NCBI GenBank assembly: GCA_036346405.1
Contig: CM070550.1
Span: 11,070,115-11,134,114, forward strand
DNA length: 64,000 nt
Source of the DNA: Phyllostachys edulis
Taxonomy: Eukaryota > Streptophyta > Magnoliopsida > Poales > Poaceae
Direction of reading: 5' to 3'
Position 1 is the first letter of the stretch; each line of letters opens with the position of its first letter. Both the position numbers and the translations under genes were made by a program. The notes below the pieces were generated by a model. That model was not told where the DNA came from. It ran no database searches and worked only from the letters and a program-made list of their open reading frames with translations. Below are positions 22,311 through 33,876 of this stretch, piece after piece.

Positions 22311-25300
22311 CAGAACATCCCAATTTTTCTAAGCTTTAAAAATCCTTTGAATAGTTGGTAGGAAGAAAACTCACCATTTGGATTTATTTGAATTTAATTT
22401 AAAAGCTTAATATTGGACTTTGAGTAACAAAACCATTTAATATGACTAAAGTCAACATGAACAATAGTCAAAACTATTTTATTTGGACCCTATGTGCTTG
22501 GATATATTTTCTAGATTTTTTTTAGAATTTTTCCAAGATCATTTGCTAATTTCTATTGCCATTTGGAATTTCTACTATTTTCTAAAATGGAAAAGCTATT
22601 TAAAATCTCCTAATAAATTCTTGGGCCTAAACCCACTCTTTCCCTATCCTGCCCAACATCAGGTGCATTACACACGCTGTGCGCTTCCATCGACAAAGGA
22701 CCCCACCGTCACCCTCTCTCCTCCTCCGCGTGTTTTCTTGTCGGGCAATGTCACCGTTGGATCGCCAATGGACGGCCCGATCTTGGTGGTCGATTGAGCG
22801 GTCGAACATCATCTTGTTTTTGGGCCGTCCGATCGGTTAGACGGCCAGATCTCGCCAGACTCAAGGTGCCTCACCTGTGCCTTTTTTCACTCACGCCGCC
22901 GAGTCCCAGCCTCGGCAAGCGGGCCCCGCCTCACATCGCTTCTTCGCCTCCGATTTCGTCGCGGAGGTTGTTGAGGCTGCCTGCCGTTTGGGCCGTCCGC
23001 CTGACTCTCCCACGCCATATTTAAGGGGAGGCCACCGACGCCTCACCCAACCCTAGCCGCCTCCTCAAGGCCAGACTTAGCCGCCACTAGAGCTCGGAGA
23101 TTCAATCTCGCCGCCCGCAACTCACGCAAGCGATTCCGCCACCAGAGCCGAGCTCGACGCCTACACCTCCCAGATCGCAAGAGCGAGGGCTTCTCCCGTC
23201 ACCTTCGCCACGGAGCACCGACTAGCACTGCCGCTGCCGAGCCCAAGCCTCTCCGCCGCTTCCAACCTCCCCGCCGGACGCCACAGCTTGTCCTCGAGCA
23301 CCCGTGAGCACCTCAAGCAGACCCCGCCGCACCCTCTACCTCCTCGCACCACCCGCCCGGTGAGAGCCGCTGCTCGCCGTCTTGTTGGGATCCGTGGCGC
23401 CACACTTGCCGCCGCCCACGCCGGCGTCCACCTCATCGCCCTAGCCTCGCGGGCACGCGTGTCACCACGTGGGCGCCAGCGTCGGCGCCGCGGCGTGGCG
23501 CCACCTCACCGACTCAGATTCAGAGGCTCGGTGGACTTGGTCCACCGTGAGTCGTGTCAGCGACGTGTGGGCCCCACACGCCGATTTTTTTTTTATTTAT
23601 CTTTTCTGAAATTCCTGTATTGACGTCATGTTGATGTTATGCTTGCTAATATTCTGATTTTTCTCGTTGAGAAATAATTCGGGAAATTCATATAATTCTG
23701 ATTTTAGGGTTTTCTTTAGATTCAAACTTCCAAACCCCATAACTTTTGCATCCTAACTCCAAATCTGCCCATTCAAATTTCTAAATTCGTCTCAAATCAA
23801 GATCTACTTAATGGAGATTTTTATTTATTTTTTTGGAGTTGTTTTGCCTCTGTTATTTATTTATTTTGTTTGTTTGCTTTGCTTTTTTAGTAGACTTCGA
23901 CGCTTCTGGAAGATTTGAAGAAGAAGGAACACATCAAGACCAAGATCAATTCCTAGATCTATTCCAAGGCAAGTCATGCTTTGACCATGTTGAATCCTAG
24001 TTTTCCAAATATTATTTTTATTCAAAGTATTGCATTTTATTTCAAGTAATTATTTAAATGCTCTTAGGATTAGCTATTAAATCCAATCTGTTACGCCTTT
24101 CTTGTATAATTGTTATGCCTTGATCCTTTGTCACCCTAGTTGATAATTAGTTGGTAATATTATAGCACCAAAGTGGGTTGGTTAGTATGATTAGATTGCT
24201 TAGCCATGCCACGAATCACCTATTCATGTAAAGTACAATTATTAACTTGACTAAGTGACTATGTAACTTGAAATAATCTGTGTGCACTATGTGTCTTTGT
24301 GGCATGTGTTGCACTTAATTCAACTGGGTGGGAAAAAGGTTTAGACTGAGGCAAGTGGAAGGAACTGTGTGACATGGTGGCTTTGTGATATGGGTTTGTG
24401 AATCTGTGTGTCATATTTATCTGTGTGCCTTAGTTAGAACAATGGAAGTCTTGCCTCGGTCATTTAAGGACTGAACTTTGTGCGCCATTGAACTGAGCCC
24501 TCCTGTACGACCACATGCCTGTTATGGGACGAGCCTAGCATAGTAAGATACTTAATTTTAGCATGGATTGCTCTGTGGTAGGTTAGGCTATGTGAATAGG
24601 GTGGGGTGTGTGCTACCATGTAGTCGCATCGCGAGACGGTTTGCCGCTTCCCTGTCCAACGGTATGTGTTGTACCATACAATGTGTATGGTTTGGTATGA
24701 CATAAGCACATCGGGAGCATCTATGTTAGGATGAAGTTTCAAATGCTTTGTTACGATTAGTGCTTGCAACACCGGGTTGTATCTTGTGGGTAAAGTGTAC
24801 AAACTCGCAAAGTGTAAACAAATCTATTCGAATAGCCGCGTCCTCGGTTATGGACAATGCTCTCGATTTCACACGAGGGTAGATCTTTAAAAGCGTGGGA
24901 AGGAGCTGTGTGATCAAATCATATGGCTATGTGAATAATCTGCTAGGTCAGTGTGTGTCTTTGTGAAATCAACTGTTAAAATTATTATTATCGCTTCATT
25001 TGTTTTACTCTTTTAATCTATTATCAGTATTCAATCGCAAATGTTGTATTTCTGCAAAAGAACCACAAAATGCCATTCCCTTGTAATAAGCTTGCATGTA
25101 TATCTGCATTTTTGTGGTGTGACTTGCGAGTACGGTGTGTACTCACGCTTGCTTTAAAATAAATCAAACAGAAGAGGAGGAGTCTTCACCAGCGTTCGAG
25201 GAGGAGTTTATCAAAGGTGCCTGATCGTGAGGTCTATATCCCAGTCGGTTGCCTGTGGTGAATCGATGGGACACCGCTGTCGTTTTTGTTTCCGCTGCTT

Positions 25301-25506
25301 TAATTCTCTGTTAGCCCTGCGTGGCTTAATAATTGTAAACTCGACCATAAAGTCAAACCATTATTTATTAATCAAACTATTCGTATATGCTACTATTCAC
25401 TTGTGTGGATCGATACTCATCTTTGTTGATAATGTGTGCACTAGCGTGATCCTGAACTAGTGCATGAAACACAGAGGGTCCAGAATTGTAATTTTGGGTC
25501 CCGACT
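22311..25506 (+). repeat. 5' LTR of B1 (about 3.2 kb)
   Basis: It pairs with 31267-33876. A TATA-like CATATTTAAGGGG lies near 23015, followed by ACCCTAGCCGCC, a likely start region. The right end is GGGTCCCGAC just before the primer site. The segment of about 24518-25105 is absent from the 3' LTR but present in the B2 LTR. ORFs within are accidental. Confidence 0.85.
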
Positions 25507-25510
25507 GAGG

Positions 25511-25522
25511 TGGTATCAGAGC
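25511..25522 (+). other. primer binding site of B1
   Basis: TGGTATCAGAGC is an exact match to the common tRNA-Met primer complement. It lies five bases past the LTR end. Confidence 0.9.
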
Positions 25523-25717
25523 TATACTGACTGTAGGTCTAGACCTTGGTTAGATCAGCCGTTCGAGTGTCCAAACTATTTTCTAAATAAAAATTTAACT
25601 TACAATACTAAATGAATTGCTTAACTCCTCTCATATCTCTCTTGACTCATCTATTGCTAAAATTTTTCCTCTCCCCGCTGTTTTAACTTGGTTCCTGCCC
25701 CTTGTCTATCTTGACAG

Positions 25718-26503
25718 ATGCCTTACCTTCAGACCTTCGGAGATTGCAACGAGGACTTGCCGCAGAACTATGGAAGTCGCCATGACACTTGGAGGCTTCA
25801 ATCGCCTAATGTACCGCAAGCAATGAAAGTACCGTCAACTGGATAGATCGAGTGTGATCCGCCCCGATGCCTACACCAGAGGAACACTAGAGGTAGCCAC
25901 CTTTGGACATCTCGATCAGAGGACTACCTTCGGCTTAGAATCCGTGAGTCTTCACGCTTGGCCATTCTCCGAGTCACAAGATTCACGCACAAGAGCCGCA
26001 GAACACATTTTCGCTACCATCCTGCATCCCCTTCAGAGGAGCTAGTCAGGCGCTTCCATCTACAAATAGGGAAGGCAACGCCACAAGCAGGTACACCTTG
26101 CCCGCCCATACCGCCAGAGGAGTCGCGGCATTGGTCGCCACAGAATCGAGGTGCCTATGAGGCATGGGAAAGAGCCGAGAACAGAGTCGTTGTTTTAGAA
26201 CAAGCTCTCTATGGCCAAGATGAGCTCAAGATGATCCAAGAAGATCAGAAGATGATCCAAGAAGATCAGAGGAGAATCAGGAGAAGATCCAGAGGAGATT
26301 CTCGAGGATCCAAAGCAGAAGCAAGAGAGCTGAAGAACCAAATGAAGCCGCAGAGCCGAGGAACCAGCTACACTGCACTCAAAGACGCTCGCCTGGCCGC
26401 ACCCATCCTGTGGCATCGAACTAGTTCGCAAGATGCCACCACTTCCCGAGTCTCACAAGCAGGTGAGCGCCGCCGTGGTGGTTGCGGAGGCTTTCTCGAG
26501 TAG
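25718..26503 (+). pseudogene. extra ORF upstream of gag (orf0-like) in B1
   Basis: It starts at 25718 with MPYLQTFGDCNEDLPQNYGS and DTWRLQSPNVPQA, then stops. Reading continues in other frames through RPDAYTRGTLEVATFGHLDQ, FATILHPLQRS, and SEELVRRFHLQIGKATPQAG to a charged region rich in Gln, Glu and Arg (LKMIQEDQKMIQEDQRRI, a short tandem repeat). I recall that rice RIRE3/RIRE8 carry such an orf0 of unknown function. The C-terminal part looks able to form a coiled coil. It is broken by at least two frameshifts. The function is unknown. Confidence 0.6.
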
Positions 26504-26763
26504 TTGGGTTTAAGTTCCAGCTCACCAGCTTAGCCATTTTCCTTTTCAGAGTCGCCTTTAGGCGTAGCTTGTGTGCTTAGGTTCGTCTTATTTCCTTGTG
26601 TGCAAGTGTGAGCTACAAAAGCCCTTAGGCATTTGTTGCAGCCATGCTAAAACCCTAATAATAAAGTTATTTTATTTGAGTTTCTTGAGCTGTGTTTGTT
26701 GGGTTTAATCTATTCCCCTGTCTAGTTCTTAACTCATCTTGTGCTTGCTACCTTATCTAACCT
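26504..26763 (+). other. spacer between orf0 and gag in B1
   Basis: This is non-coding sequence resembling a 3' UTR. It holds AAACCCTAATAATAAAGTTA near 26650 (a polyadenylation-like signal) followed by T-rich sequence, then the gag start. It might end an orf0 transcript, which is inference. Confidence 0.4.
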
Positions 26764-27957
26764 ATGGAGTTTCACCAGATGGTTCAAACTCGCCACATCA
26801 CGCAAGTGGATCCCGCACCCCAAAGATCCGAAGGAAATGATCAAATCCTCACAGGACAAGTACACCTCAAGCACCACCTCTTGACTTGCGTAACTTTGGA
26901 GCCTTTATGGCAAAGACAAACGCAGAAGATGTATGCTATGATGAACCGATGCGGCTATGACCAACAACAACAACAACAACAACAACAACATCGTGGAGGA
27001 GCCCGATCGCCACGGCCATCGTGGACCATCCAAGTTGGTCAATTCATGAGGACCCGTCCGCCAACTTTCTCTGGGCATGTCACGCCAATAGAAGCTGATG
27101 ATTGGCTTCGCGTAATTGAAAGGAAGCTGCTGATCACCCAATGCAGCGATCACGAGAAAGTTTTGTATGCCACTCACCAGATGGAGGGCATAGCTGCTGA
27201 GTGGTGGGAGAACTTCGTAGCACATGAGGCACCGCAGAATAACACTTGGGAAGAATTTTCTGCAACTTTCCGCCAGTATCATGTACCTGAAGGGATTATG
27301 GATCTGAAGAAAGATGAGTTCCGTGCTCTGAAGCAAGGAACTATGTCAGTAACTCAGTATCTGCATAAGTTTACTCAGCTAGCTCGCTATGATCCAGAGG
27401 ACGTCGCTACTGACAAGGCTCGTCAGAGTCGTTTCTTGAAGGGTTTGAACTCAGGACTACAGGTCAATCTGCTTGCCCACACCTTTCCAGATTTCCAGGA
27501 GTTGATTAACAAGGCGTTAGTTATGAAGGACAAACGCAAGGAACGGAGGACCACCGCAGCGAGGGATGGCTCAAATAGGAAGCCACCACCACAACAAGAG
27601 AGGGCAAGGATAGTGCCACAACAGATCAATCGCTTCAACCAGCAGAGTTCTTTCAGGCGCTGCACGCCTTTCAAAGACTCGCCTTTTGTTGAAATTCAGA
27701 ACCCTACACCACCAACCCCACCCCAGGAGCAACAGAGAATGAACCCAGAGTGTGCTACGATTGCCGCCAACCAGACACTTCGCCAATCAAGGCCCTGCCC
27801 AGAAGGAACAATCACTCCAAATCGCTTCAACCTTGGAGCAACGCCGCCAAGACCCCAAGTAGAACAAGCAAGGAGTTTCTCAGGAACCAACAACCAGAGG
27901 AATGCCTCGGTCCGTTGTCGAGGTCGTGTTAACCACGCCACTCGAAGGAGCCTGTGA
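26764..27957 (+). CDS. gag: Gag of B1
   Basis: This is an open frame of 397 codons starting at the ATG in TAACCTATGGAGTTTC. After a variable N-terminus with a Gln run, the Gag core reads PPTFSGHVTPIEADDWLRVI, AAEWWENFVAHEAPQNNTWE, FRQYHVPEGIMDLKKDEFRA, TQYLHKFTQLARYDPEDVAT and RFLKGLNSGLQVNLLAHTF. A zinc knuckle start, CYDCRQPD, is visible in another frame near 27750, so the C-terminus is frameshifted. Gag forms the particle that carries the RNA. It overlaps the protease frame by four bases. Confidence 0.85.
   Translation: MEFHQMVQTRHITQVDPAPQRSEGNDQILTGQVHLKHHLLTCVTLEPLWQRQTQKMYAMMNRCGYDQQQQQQQQQHRGGARSPRPSWTIQVGQFMRTRPPTFSGHVTPIEADDWLRVIERKLLITQCSDHEKVLYATHQMEGIAAEWWENFVAHEAPQNNTWEEFSATFRQYHVPEGIMDLKKDEFRALKQGTMSVTQYLHKFTQLARYDPEDVATDKARQSRFLKGLNSGLQVNLLAHTFPDFQELINKALVMKDKRKERRTTAARDGSNRKPPPQQERARIVPQQINRFNQQSSFRRCTPFKDSPFVEIQNPTPPTPPQEQQRMNPECATIAANQTLRQSRPCPEGTITPNRFNLGATPPRPQVEQARSFSGTNNQRNASVRCRGRVNHATRRSL
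26957..26990 (+). repeat. CAA trinucleotide repeat in gag
   Basis: About eleven CAA codons encode a glutamine run in the N-terminal part of Gag. This is a simple repeat likely to vary in length. Confidence 0.95.
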
Positions 27958-28187
27958 AGCACCGTGACATCGTCTTGGGTAAGTTCCTAGTAAATTCAAT
28001 ACCTACATCAGTTCTATTTGATTCTGGAGCTTCGCATTCGTTTGTTTCTGGAGTTTTTACAACTAAGAATAAATTGGACGTTATGCACCTTAAGCATACT
28101 TTGCTAGTCCAGTCGCCTGGAGCAGAGCTAAGTTCTAAAGTGGGTTGTTTAGGAGCCAAGTCACTCATAGTCGAGTTGAGTTTCTAG
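27954..28187 (+). pseudogene. protease domain of B1
   Basis: It reads KHRDIVLGKFLVNSIPTSVL then FDSGASHSFVSG, the retropepsin active-site loop DSGA with the usual flanks. The segment ending in KSLIVELSF fits the flap region. A stop at 28187 and a frameshift separate it from VILGMDC-like sequence near 28228, which would be the C-terminal block (ILGMDW in relatives). The catalytic Asp is intact. Confidence 0.85.
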
Positions 28188-29110
28188 CTAACCTAATTGT
28201 TCTTGACACCCAAACCATAGATGTCATTCTTGGCATGGATTGTTAACCAAGCACAAAGTCCGTGCTAGATTGTGGTCAAGAGCCATTACAATCGAGGATA
28301 CCAAAGGAAACAAGATAGAATTCTAGCTACTCAAGGCGTAATCTGCATCTCGCTAGTCAATAGCTCAAGACCGTTGCTTTGGAAGATGTGCCCGTTGTCC
28401 GAGAGTATCCAAATGTGTTTCGGAAGAGTTACTGGATGCCACCGGATCGTGACATCGAGTTTGTCATCGATCTAGTGCCAGAAACAACACCAATCTCAAA
28501 GAGACCTTATCGGATGCCACCGATGAGCTAGCAGAGATGAAGAAGCGATCAAGAACTTTTGGAGAAAGGCTTCAGGAGGCCTAGTTCGTCGCCATGGGGA
28601 GCGCCATCTTGTTGGTCAAAAGAAGAATGGAAGCATGAGAATGTGCATCGACTACCGATCTCTCAATGAAGTCACCATCAAGAATAAGTACCCATTGCCC
28701 GGATTGATGATCTGCTTGATCGATGAAAGGAGCCGAGTGTTCTCGAAGATCGATCCGCGATCAAAGTTACCATCGATTGAAGATTTGTCCCAAGGATGTA
28801 CCTAAGACCGCTTTCTCCACGTGGTACGGACATTATGAGTTCTTGGTCATGTCCTTTGGTCTGACTAATGCCCCTGCCTATTTCATGAACATGATGAATA
28901 AAGTATTCATGGAGTATTTGGACAAGTTCAGTAGTTGTATTCATCGATGATATTCCGCTTACTCCAAGTCAAGAAGAACATGCCGAGCATTTGAGGTTAG
29001 TCCTATAGAAGCTCAGAGAGCATCGCTTGTATGCCAAGTTTAGCAAGTGTGATTTTTGGAAAAGGAAGTTGATTTCTTGGTCATGTGATGACAAACAAGA
29101 AGAGTAGCAG
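28188..29110 (+). pseudogene. reverse transcriptase of B1
   Basis: Blocks in order are DIEFVIDLVP, ISKRPYRMPP, MRMCIDYRSLNEVTIKNKYP (about 28640-28695), KTAFSTWYGHYEFLVMSFGL, TNAPAYFMNMMNKVFMEYLD and a FIDDI-type catalytic box in a shifted frame near 28938. These define Ty3/gypsy RT. Frameshifts occur near 28530, 28700 and 28925, so no full enzyme is encoded. Confidence 0.9.
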
Positions 29111-29720
29111 TTGACCCCAGAAAGTTAAAGCAAGATACATTGGGAATAAATTTCAAGACCGCTACTCAGTTCGCAGCTTCTAGGATTAGCGGGATATTAT
29201 CGCCGTTTCATTAAAGGATTCTCATCAATTGCTAAGCCTCTTACGCAATTGTTGAAGAAAGAGAAAAAGTTTACTCGACTGACTTGTGAAGAAAGTTTTC
29301 AAGAGTTGAAGAAGCGTTTGACTTCAAATTTCAAGTCTTGATTTTGCCGATATTCGCAAGGATTTTGATATCTATTGTGATGCTTCAGCGTCAAGGATTA
29401 GGATGTGTCCCGATGCAAGAAGGAAGAGTTGTCGCTTATGCGCCAAGACGCTTAAGGCCGCATGAAGAGAATTACCCTACCCATGATCCGAATTAGTCTG
29501 CAGAGTGCATGCCTTGAAGATTTGGCGTCATTACCTTATTGGTAATCATTGCGAGATTTACACGATCATAAAAGCTTGAAATATATTTTCACCCAAATGA
29601 TCTGAATATGAGGTAGAGAAGATGGCTAGAATTGATAAAGGATTATAATCTTAGAATCCATTACCATCCCGGTAAAGCCAATGTAGTGGCGAGTATGCCT
29701 TGAGCCGCAAGAGTCACCGA
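29111..29720 (+). pseudogene. RNase H domain of B1
   Basis: In shifting frames: SGILSPFH-like RT connection, FQELKKRLTSNFKS, DIRKDFDIYCDAS (first catalytic Asp), GRVVAYAPRRLRPHEENYPT, then SLKYIFTQ, DYNLRIHYHPGKANV and ALSRKS near 29700. It is colinear with 11791-12410 of B2. Several indels are unique to B1. Confidence 0.85.
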
Positions 29721-31062
29721 ATGCGATGGAAGTAAAAGAGGTTTGTTCGTAACTTCGAGAGGAATTTCGTGTTAAACTAGAAGTAGTATCCAAGGATTCG
29801 TGGCTAGTTTGGAAGTGCGGTCTACTTTGGAGAAACAGATTCGCGAGGCCCGACCTAAAAGATCCGGATTTTTAGGACATCAAGAAGAAGATGGCGTAGG
29901 GAAGTTCAAGGACTTCACCGAGATGATCGTGACATACCGTGGATCAATGGACGATTTATGCGTGCGGATGCTAATGGCTTGAGACAGCTAATTTTGAAGG
30001 AGGCTCATGACTCAAAGTATTCGATTCACCCTGGTAGTACTAAGATGTATCAAGATGTTAAGAATAAGTTTTGGTGGCCAAACCTGAAGCGAGACGTCGC
30101 AGAGTTCGTTGCCTTGTGCGGCGGTGTCGAAGGTCAAAGCAGAACATCAGAGACCAGCAGGTCTGTGGTAACCGCTGAAGATTCCGTATTAGAAGTGGGA
30201 AGAAATCGAATGGATTTCATTACGGATTACCCAAGACTCAATCGGGTTATGATTCGATTTGGGTAATAGTGGATCGTCGACTAAAGTTGCTCATTTCTTG
30301 CCACCAAAACCACGCACTCAGAGATCGCCCGCGTAATCAGATATGTCAAGGATTGTCAGTTTGCATGGTGTGCCCAAGAAGATAGTGTCGGATCGAGGAT
30401 CTTAGTTCACCTCCCGTTTTTGGCATAGTTTGCATGAAGCCTTAGGGACCCATCTGAATTTCAGTACTACATATCATCCCTGCATGGATGGACGATCGAA
30501 GGGTCAATCGATATTGGAGGATATGTTGAGAGCCTGTGCTCTAGCTAATGCTACCCGCTAGGATAAGAGTTTACCATATGCAGAATTCTCGTACAACAAT
30601 AGTTATCAAGCCAGTCTGCAAATGTCACCGTTTGAAGCTTTGTATGGTCGTGCCTGCAGGACCCCATTGAATTGGTCAGAAACTGCTGAACGTACAGTCT
30701 TTGGTCCAGATATTATTCAAGAAGCAGAAGAACAAGTGTCCATGATCAGAGAGAGATTAAAGATAGCACAGTCAAGGCAAAAGAGTTACGCTAATAATCG
30801 CCGTGATCTCGCCGAGCCGAGGATTTTGTTTACCTTCGAAGTTACGCCTCGAGGTGTGAAAAGGTTTCATGCCAAAGGAAAGCTTGCCCTCGATATGTTG
30901 GTCCGCTCAAGATTTTGAATCGTCGTGGGAGGTGGCTTATCAATTGAGCCGCCATAGTTGCTAGCAGGAGTACACGATGTCTTTCACATCTCTCAGTTGA
31001 AGAAATGTCTTCGTGTGCCGAAGAACAAGCCCGCTGGAGTCAATTGAATCAAAGAAGACCTC
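29721..31062 (+). pseudogene. integrase of B1
   Basis: LRQLILKEAHDSKYSIHPGS and TKMYQDVKNKFWWPNLKRDV (about 29978-30100) are the zinc-binding domain. The Cys pair after them is degenerate (ALCGGV). WMDFITDYPR (about 30208) leads into the catalytic core. MSPFEALYGRACRTPLNWSE (30622) is the end of the core, followed by QSRQKSYANNRRDL. The core Asp-Glu pair lies in broken frames near 30250-30520. It is not functional. Confidence 0.9.
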
Positions 31063-31250
31063 ACCTATAAAGAACAACCGTCAAGATTTTGATGTCGCAG
31101 AACGCCTGACCGTAAGTAAGATATTCGATTTTGCAAAGTGCAGTGGAGCAACCACTCAAAAGGTGAAGCCACGTGGGAGCGTGAAGAAGAATTGAGAGCA
31201 GAGTTTCCCAGCCTCTTCTCCAGCTAGCCTGAATCTCGGGACGAGATTCC
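31063..31250 (+). pseudogene. chromodomain-like C-terminus of B1 integrase
   Basis: Frames read a VAERLT(R/V)SK segment, then a CKVQWSNHS-like and ATWEREEELRAEFP stretch, and finally FSS-PESRDEIPL just before the purine tract. This resembles the chromodomain tail of chromoviruses, which steers integration to certain chromatin. The short, broken sequence leaves this moderate. Confidence 0.6.
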
Positions 31251-31266
31251 TTTAAGGGGGGAGGTT
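31251..31266 (+). other. polypurine tract of B1
   Basis: TTTAAGGGGGGAGGTT directly precedes the 3' LTR. The same tract precedes the LTRs of B2 and D. Confidence 0.85.
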
Positions 31267-33876
31267 TGTAACATCCCAATTTTTCTAAGCTTTAAAAATC
31301 CTTTGAATAGTTGGTAGGAAGAAAACTCACCATTTGGATTTGTTTGAATTTAATTTAAAAGCTTAATATTGGACTTTGAGTAACAAAACCATTTAATATG
31401 ACTAAAGTCAACATGAACAATAGTCAAAACTATTTTATTTGGACCCTATGTGCTTGGATATATTTTCTAGATTTTTCTAGAATTTTTCCAAGATCATTTG
31501 CTAATTTCTATTGCCATTTGGAATTTCTCGCTATTTTCTAAAATGGAAAAGCTATTTAAAATCTCCTACATGTTCTTGGGCCTAAACCCACTTTTTTCCC
31601 CATCCTGCCCAACACTGCATGCCCAGCACGCTACCACGCCATCCATCGACAGGCGGACCTCACCCGTCACCTCTCTCTCCTCTCGCGTGTTTTTCGTTTG
31701 GGCAATGTCACTGCTCGATCGCCAATGGACGGCCCGATCTTGGTGGCCGATTGGAGCGGTCCAACATCATCTTGTTTTTGGGCCATCCGATCTGAGTTAG
31801 ACGGCTAGATCCTCGCCCGACTCTCAAGGCCTCACCAGGCCTTTTCTCACTCGGCTCACCCGAGTCCCGGCCTCGACAAGTGGGCCCCGCCTCAAGCATC
31901 GTTCTTCGCCTCCGATTTCGTCATGAGGTTGTTGCGCCAAGACGGCCGTTTTATGCTCAAGGCCTCGACTCTCCCACGCCATATTTAAGGGGGAGGCCCT
32001 CGACGCCTCACCCGAACCCTAGCCGCCTCGCGCAAGGCCAGACCCTAGCCGCCACTAGAGCTCGGAGATTCAATCTCGCCAGAATCTCCGTGGCGAATCC
32101 GCCATCACCAGAGCCGAGCTCGACGCCTACACCTCCCAAGATCGCAAGAGCGAGGGCTCCTCTGGTCACCTTCGTTTCACGAGCATCGCTTTAGCACTGC
32201 CGCCGCCGAGCTCAAGCCTCTCCGCCGCTCAACCTCACGCCGGACGCCAGATTATCTCGAGCGCCTGTGAGCACCTCAGCAGACCCGCCGCACCTCTACC
32301 TCCTGTACCACCCGGCCACGGTGAGACGCCGTTCGCCCGTTGGGTTGGGATCAAGCGCCAAGACTCGCCGCCCACGCCAAGATCCACCTCATCGCCCTAA
32401 CCTCCGTGGCACGCGCTGTCGCCCACGTGGCGCCGCGTCGGCACACGGCTTGTGGTGCGCCACCTCAGCCCCAACCTAGATCTAGAGGCTCGGTGGACTT
32501 GGTCCACTGTGAGCCGTGTCACTGACGTGTGGGCCTTACACGTCAGGATTTTCTTTTTATTTATCTTTTCCAAAATTCCCAGGGCTGACGCCATGCTGAT
32601 GTTATGCTTGCACAATATTCTGATTTTTCTGTTGAGAAATAATTCGGGAAATTCATATAATTCTGATTTTAGGGTTTTCTTTAGATTCAAACTTCCAAAC
32701 CCCATAACTTTTGCATCCTAACTCCAAATTTGCCCATTCAAATTTCTAAATTCGTCTGAAATCAAGATCTACTTAATGGAGATTTTTATTTATTTTTTTG
32801 GAGTTGTTTTGCCTCTGTTATTTATTTATTTTGTTTGTTTGCTTCGCTTATAGTAGACTTCGACGCTTCTGGAAGATTTGAAGAAGAAGGAACACATCAA
32901 GACCAAGATCAATTCCTAGATCTATTCCAAGGCAAGTCATGCTTTGACCATGTTGAATCCCAGTTTTCCAAATATTATTTTTATGCAAAGTATTGCATTT
33001 TATTTCAAGTAATTATTTAAATGCTCTTGGGATTAGCTATTAAATCCAATCTATTAGGTCTTCCTTGTATAATTGTTATGCCTTGATCCTTTGTCACCCT
33101 AGTTGATAATTAGTTGGTAATATTATAGCACCAACGTCGGTTGGTTAGTACGATTAGATTGCTTAGCCATGCCACGAATCACCTATTCATGTAAAGTGCA
33201 ATTATTAACTTGACTAAGTGACTATGTAACTTGAAATAATATGTGTGCACTATGTGTCTTTGTGGCATGTGTTGCACTTAATTCAACTAGGTGGGAAAAA
33301 GGTTTAGACTAAGGCAAGTGGAACGAACTGTGTGACATGGTGGCTTTGTGATATGGGTTTGTGAATCTGTGTGTCATATTTATCTGTGTGCCTTAGTTAG
33401 AACAATGGAAGTCTTGCCTCGGTCATTTAAGGACTGAACTTTGTGTGCCATTGAACTGAGCCCTCCTGTACGACCACATGCCTATGGTGTGACTTGCGAG
33501 TACGGTGTGTACTCACGCTTGCTTTAAAATAAATAAAGCAGAAGAGGAGGAGTCTTCACCATCGTTCGAGGAGGAGTTTATCAAAGGTGCCTGATCGTGA
33601 GGTCTAGATCCCAGTCGGTTGCCTGTGGTGAATCGATGGGACACCGCTGTCATTTTTGTTTTCGCTGCTTTAATTCTCTGTTAGCCCTGCGTGGCTTAAT
33701 AATTGTAAACTCGACTATAAGGTCAAACCATTATTTATTAATCAAACTATTCGTTTATGCTACTATTCGCTTGTGTGGATCGATACTCATCTTTGTTGAT
33801 ACTGTGTGCACTAGCATGATCCTGGACTAGTGCATGAAACACAGAGGGTCCAGAATTGTAATTTTGGGTCCCGACA
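31267..33876 (+). repeat. 3' LTR of B1 (about 2.6 kb)
   Basis: It runs from TGTAACATCCCAATTTTT to GGGTCCCGACA. It is nearly identical to 22311-25506 over long blocks, for example around 32630-33300. About 590 bp is missing at the junction ACATGCCTATGGTGTGAC near 33480. It contains CATATTTAAGGGG near 31978. Confidence 0.85.

Larger units (their letters stand above)
22311..33876 (+). mobile_element. Element B1: near full-length Tekay/RIRE3-like Ty3/gypsy retrotransposon
   Basis: An 11.6-kb element with long LTRs, tRNA-Met primer site, an extra ORF, gag, protease, RT, RNase H, integrase, chromodomain-like tail, purine tract and 3' LTR, all on the plus strand. The LTRs are nearly identical over long stretches. 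Very long LTRs, an extra ORF before gag and a chromodomain-like end point to the Tekay/Del group (rice RIRE3/RIRE8, from memory). The 5' LTR begins CAGAACATCC instead of TGTAACATCC, and no matching TSD was found. Confidence 0.9.

Noticed and set aside
22301..22316. Search for a target duplication of B1
   Set aside because: Flanks around 22306-22313 and 33877-33890 share only short out-of-register words (CGCCA), so no TSD is claimed.
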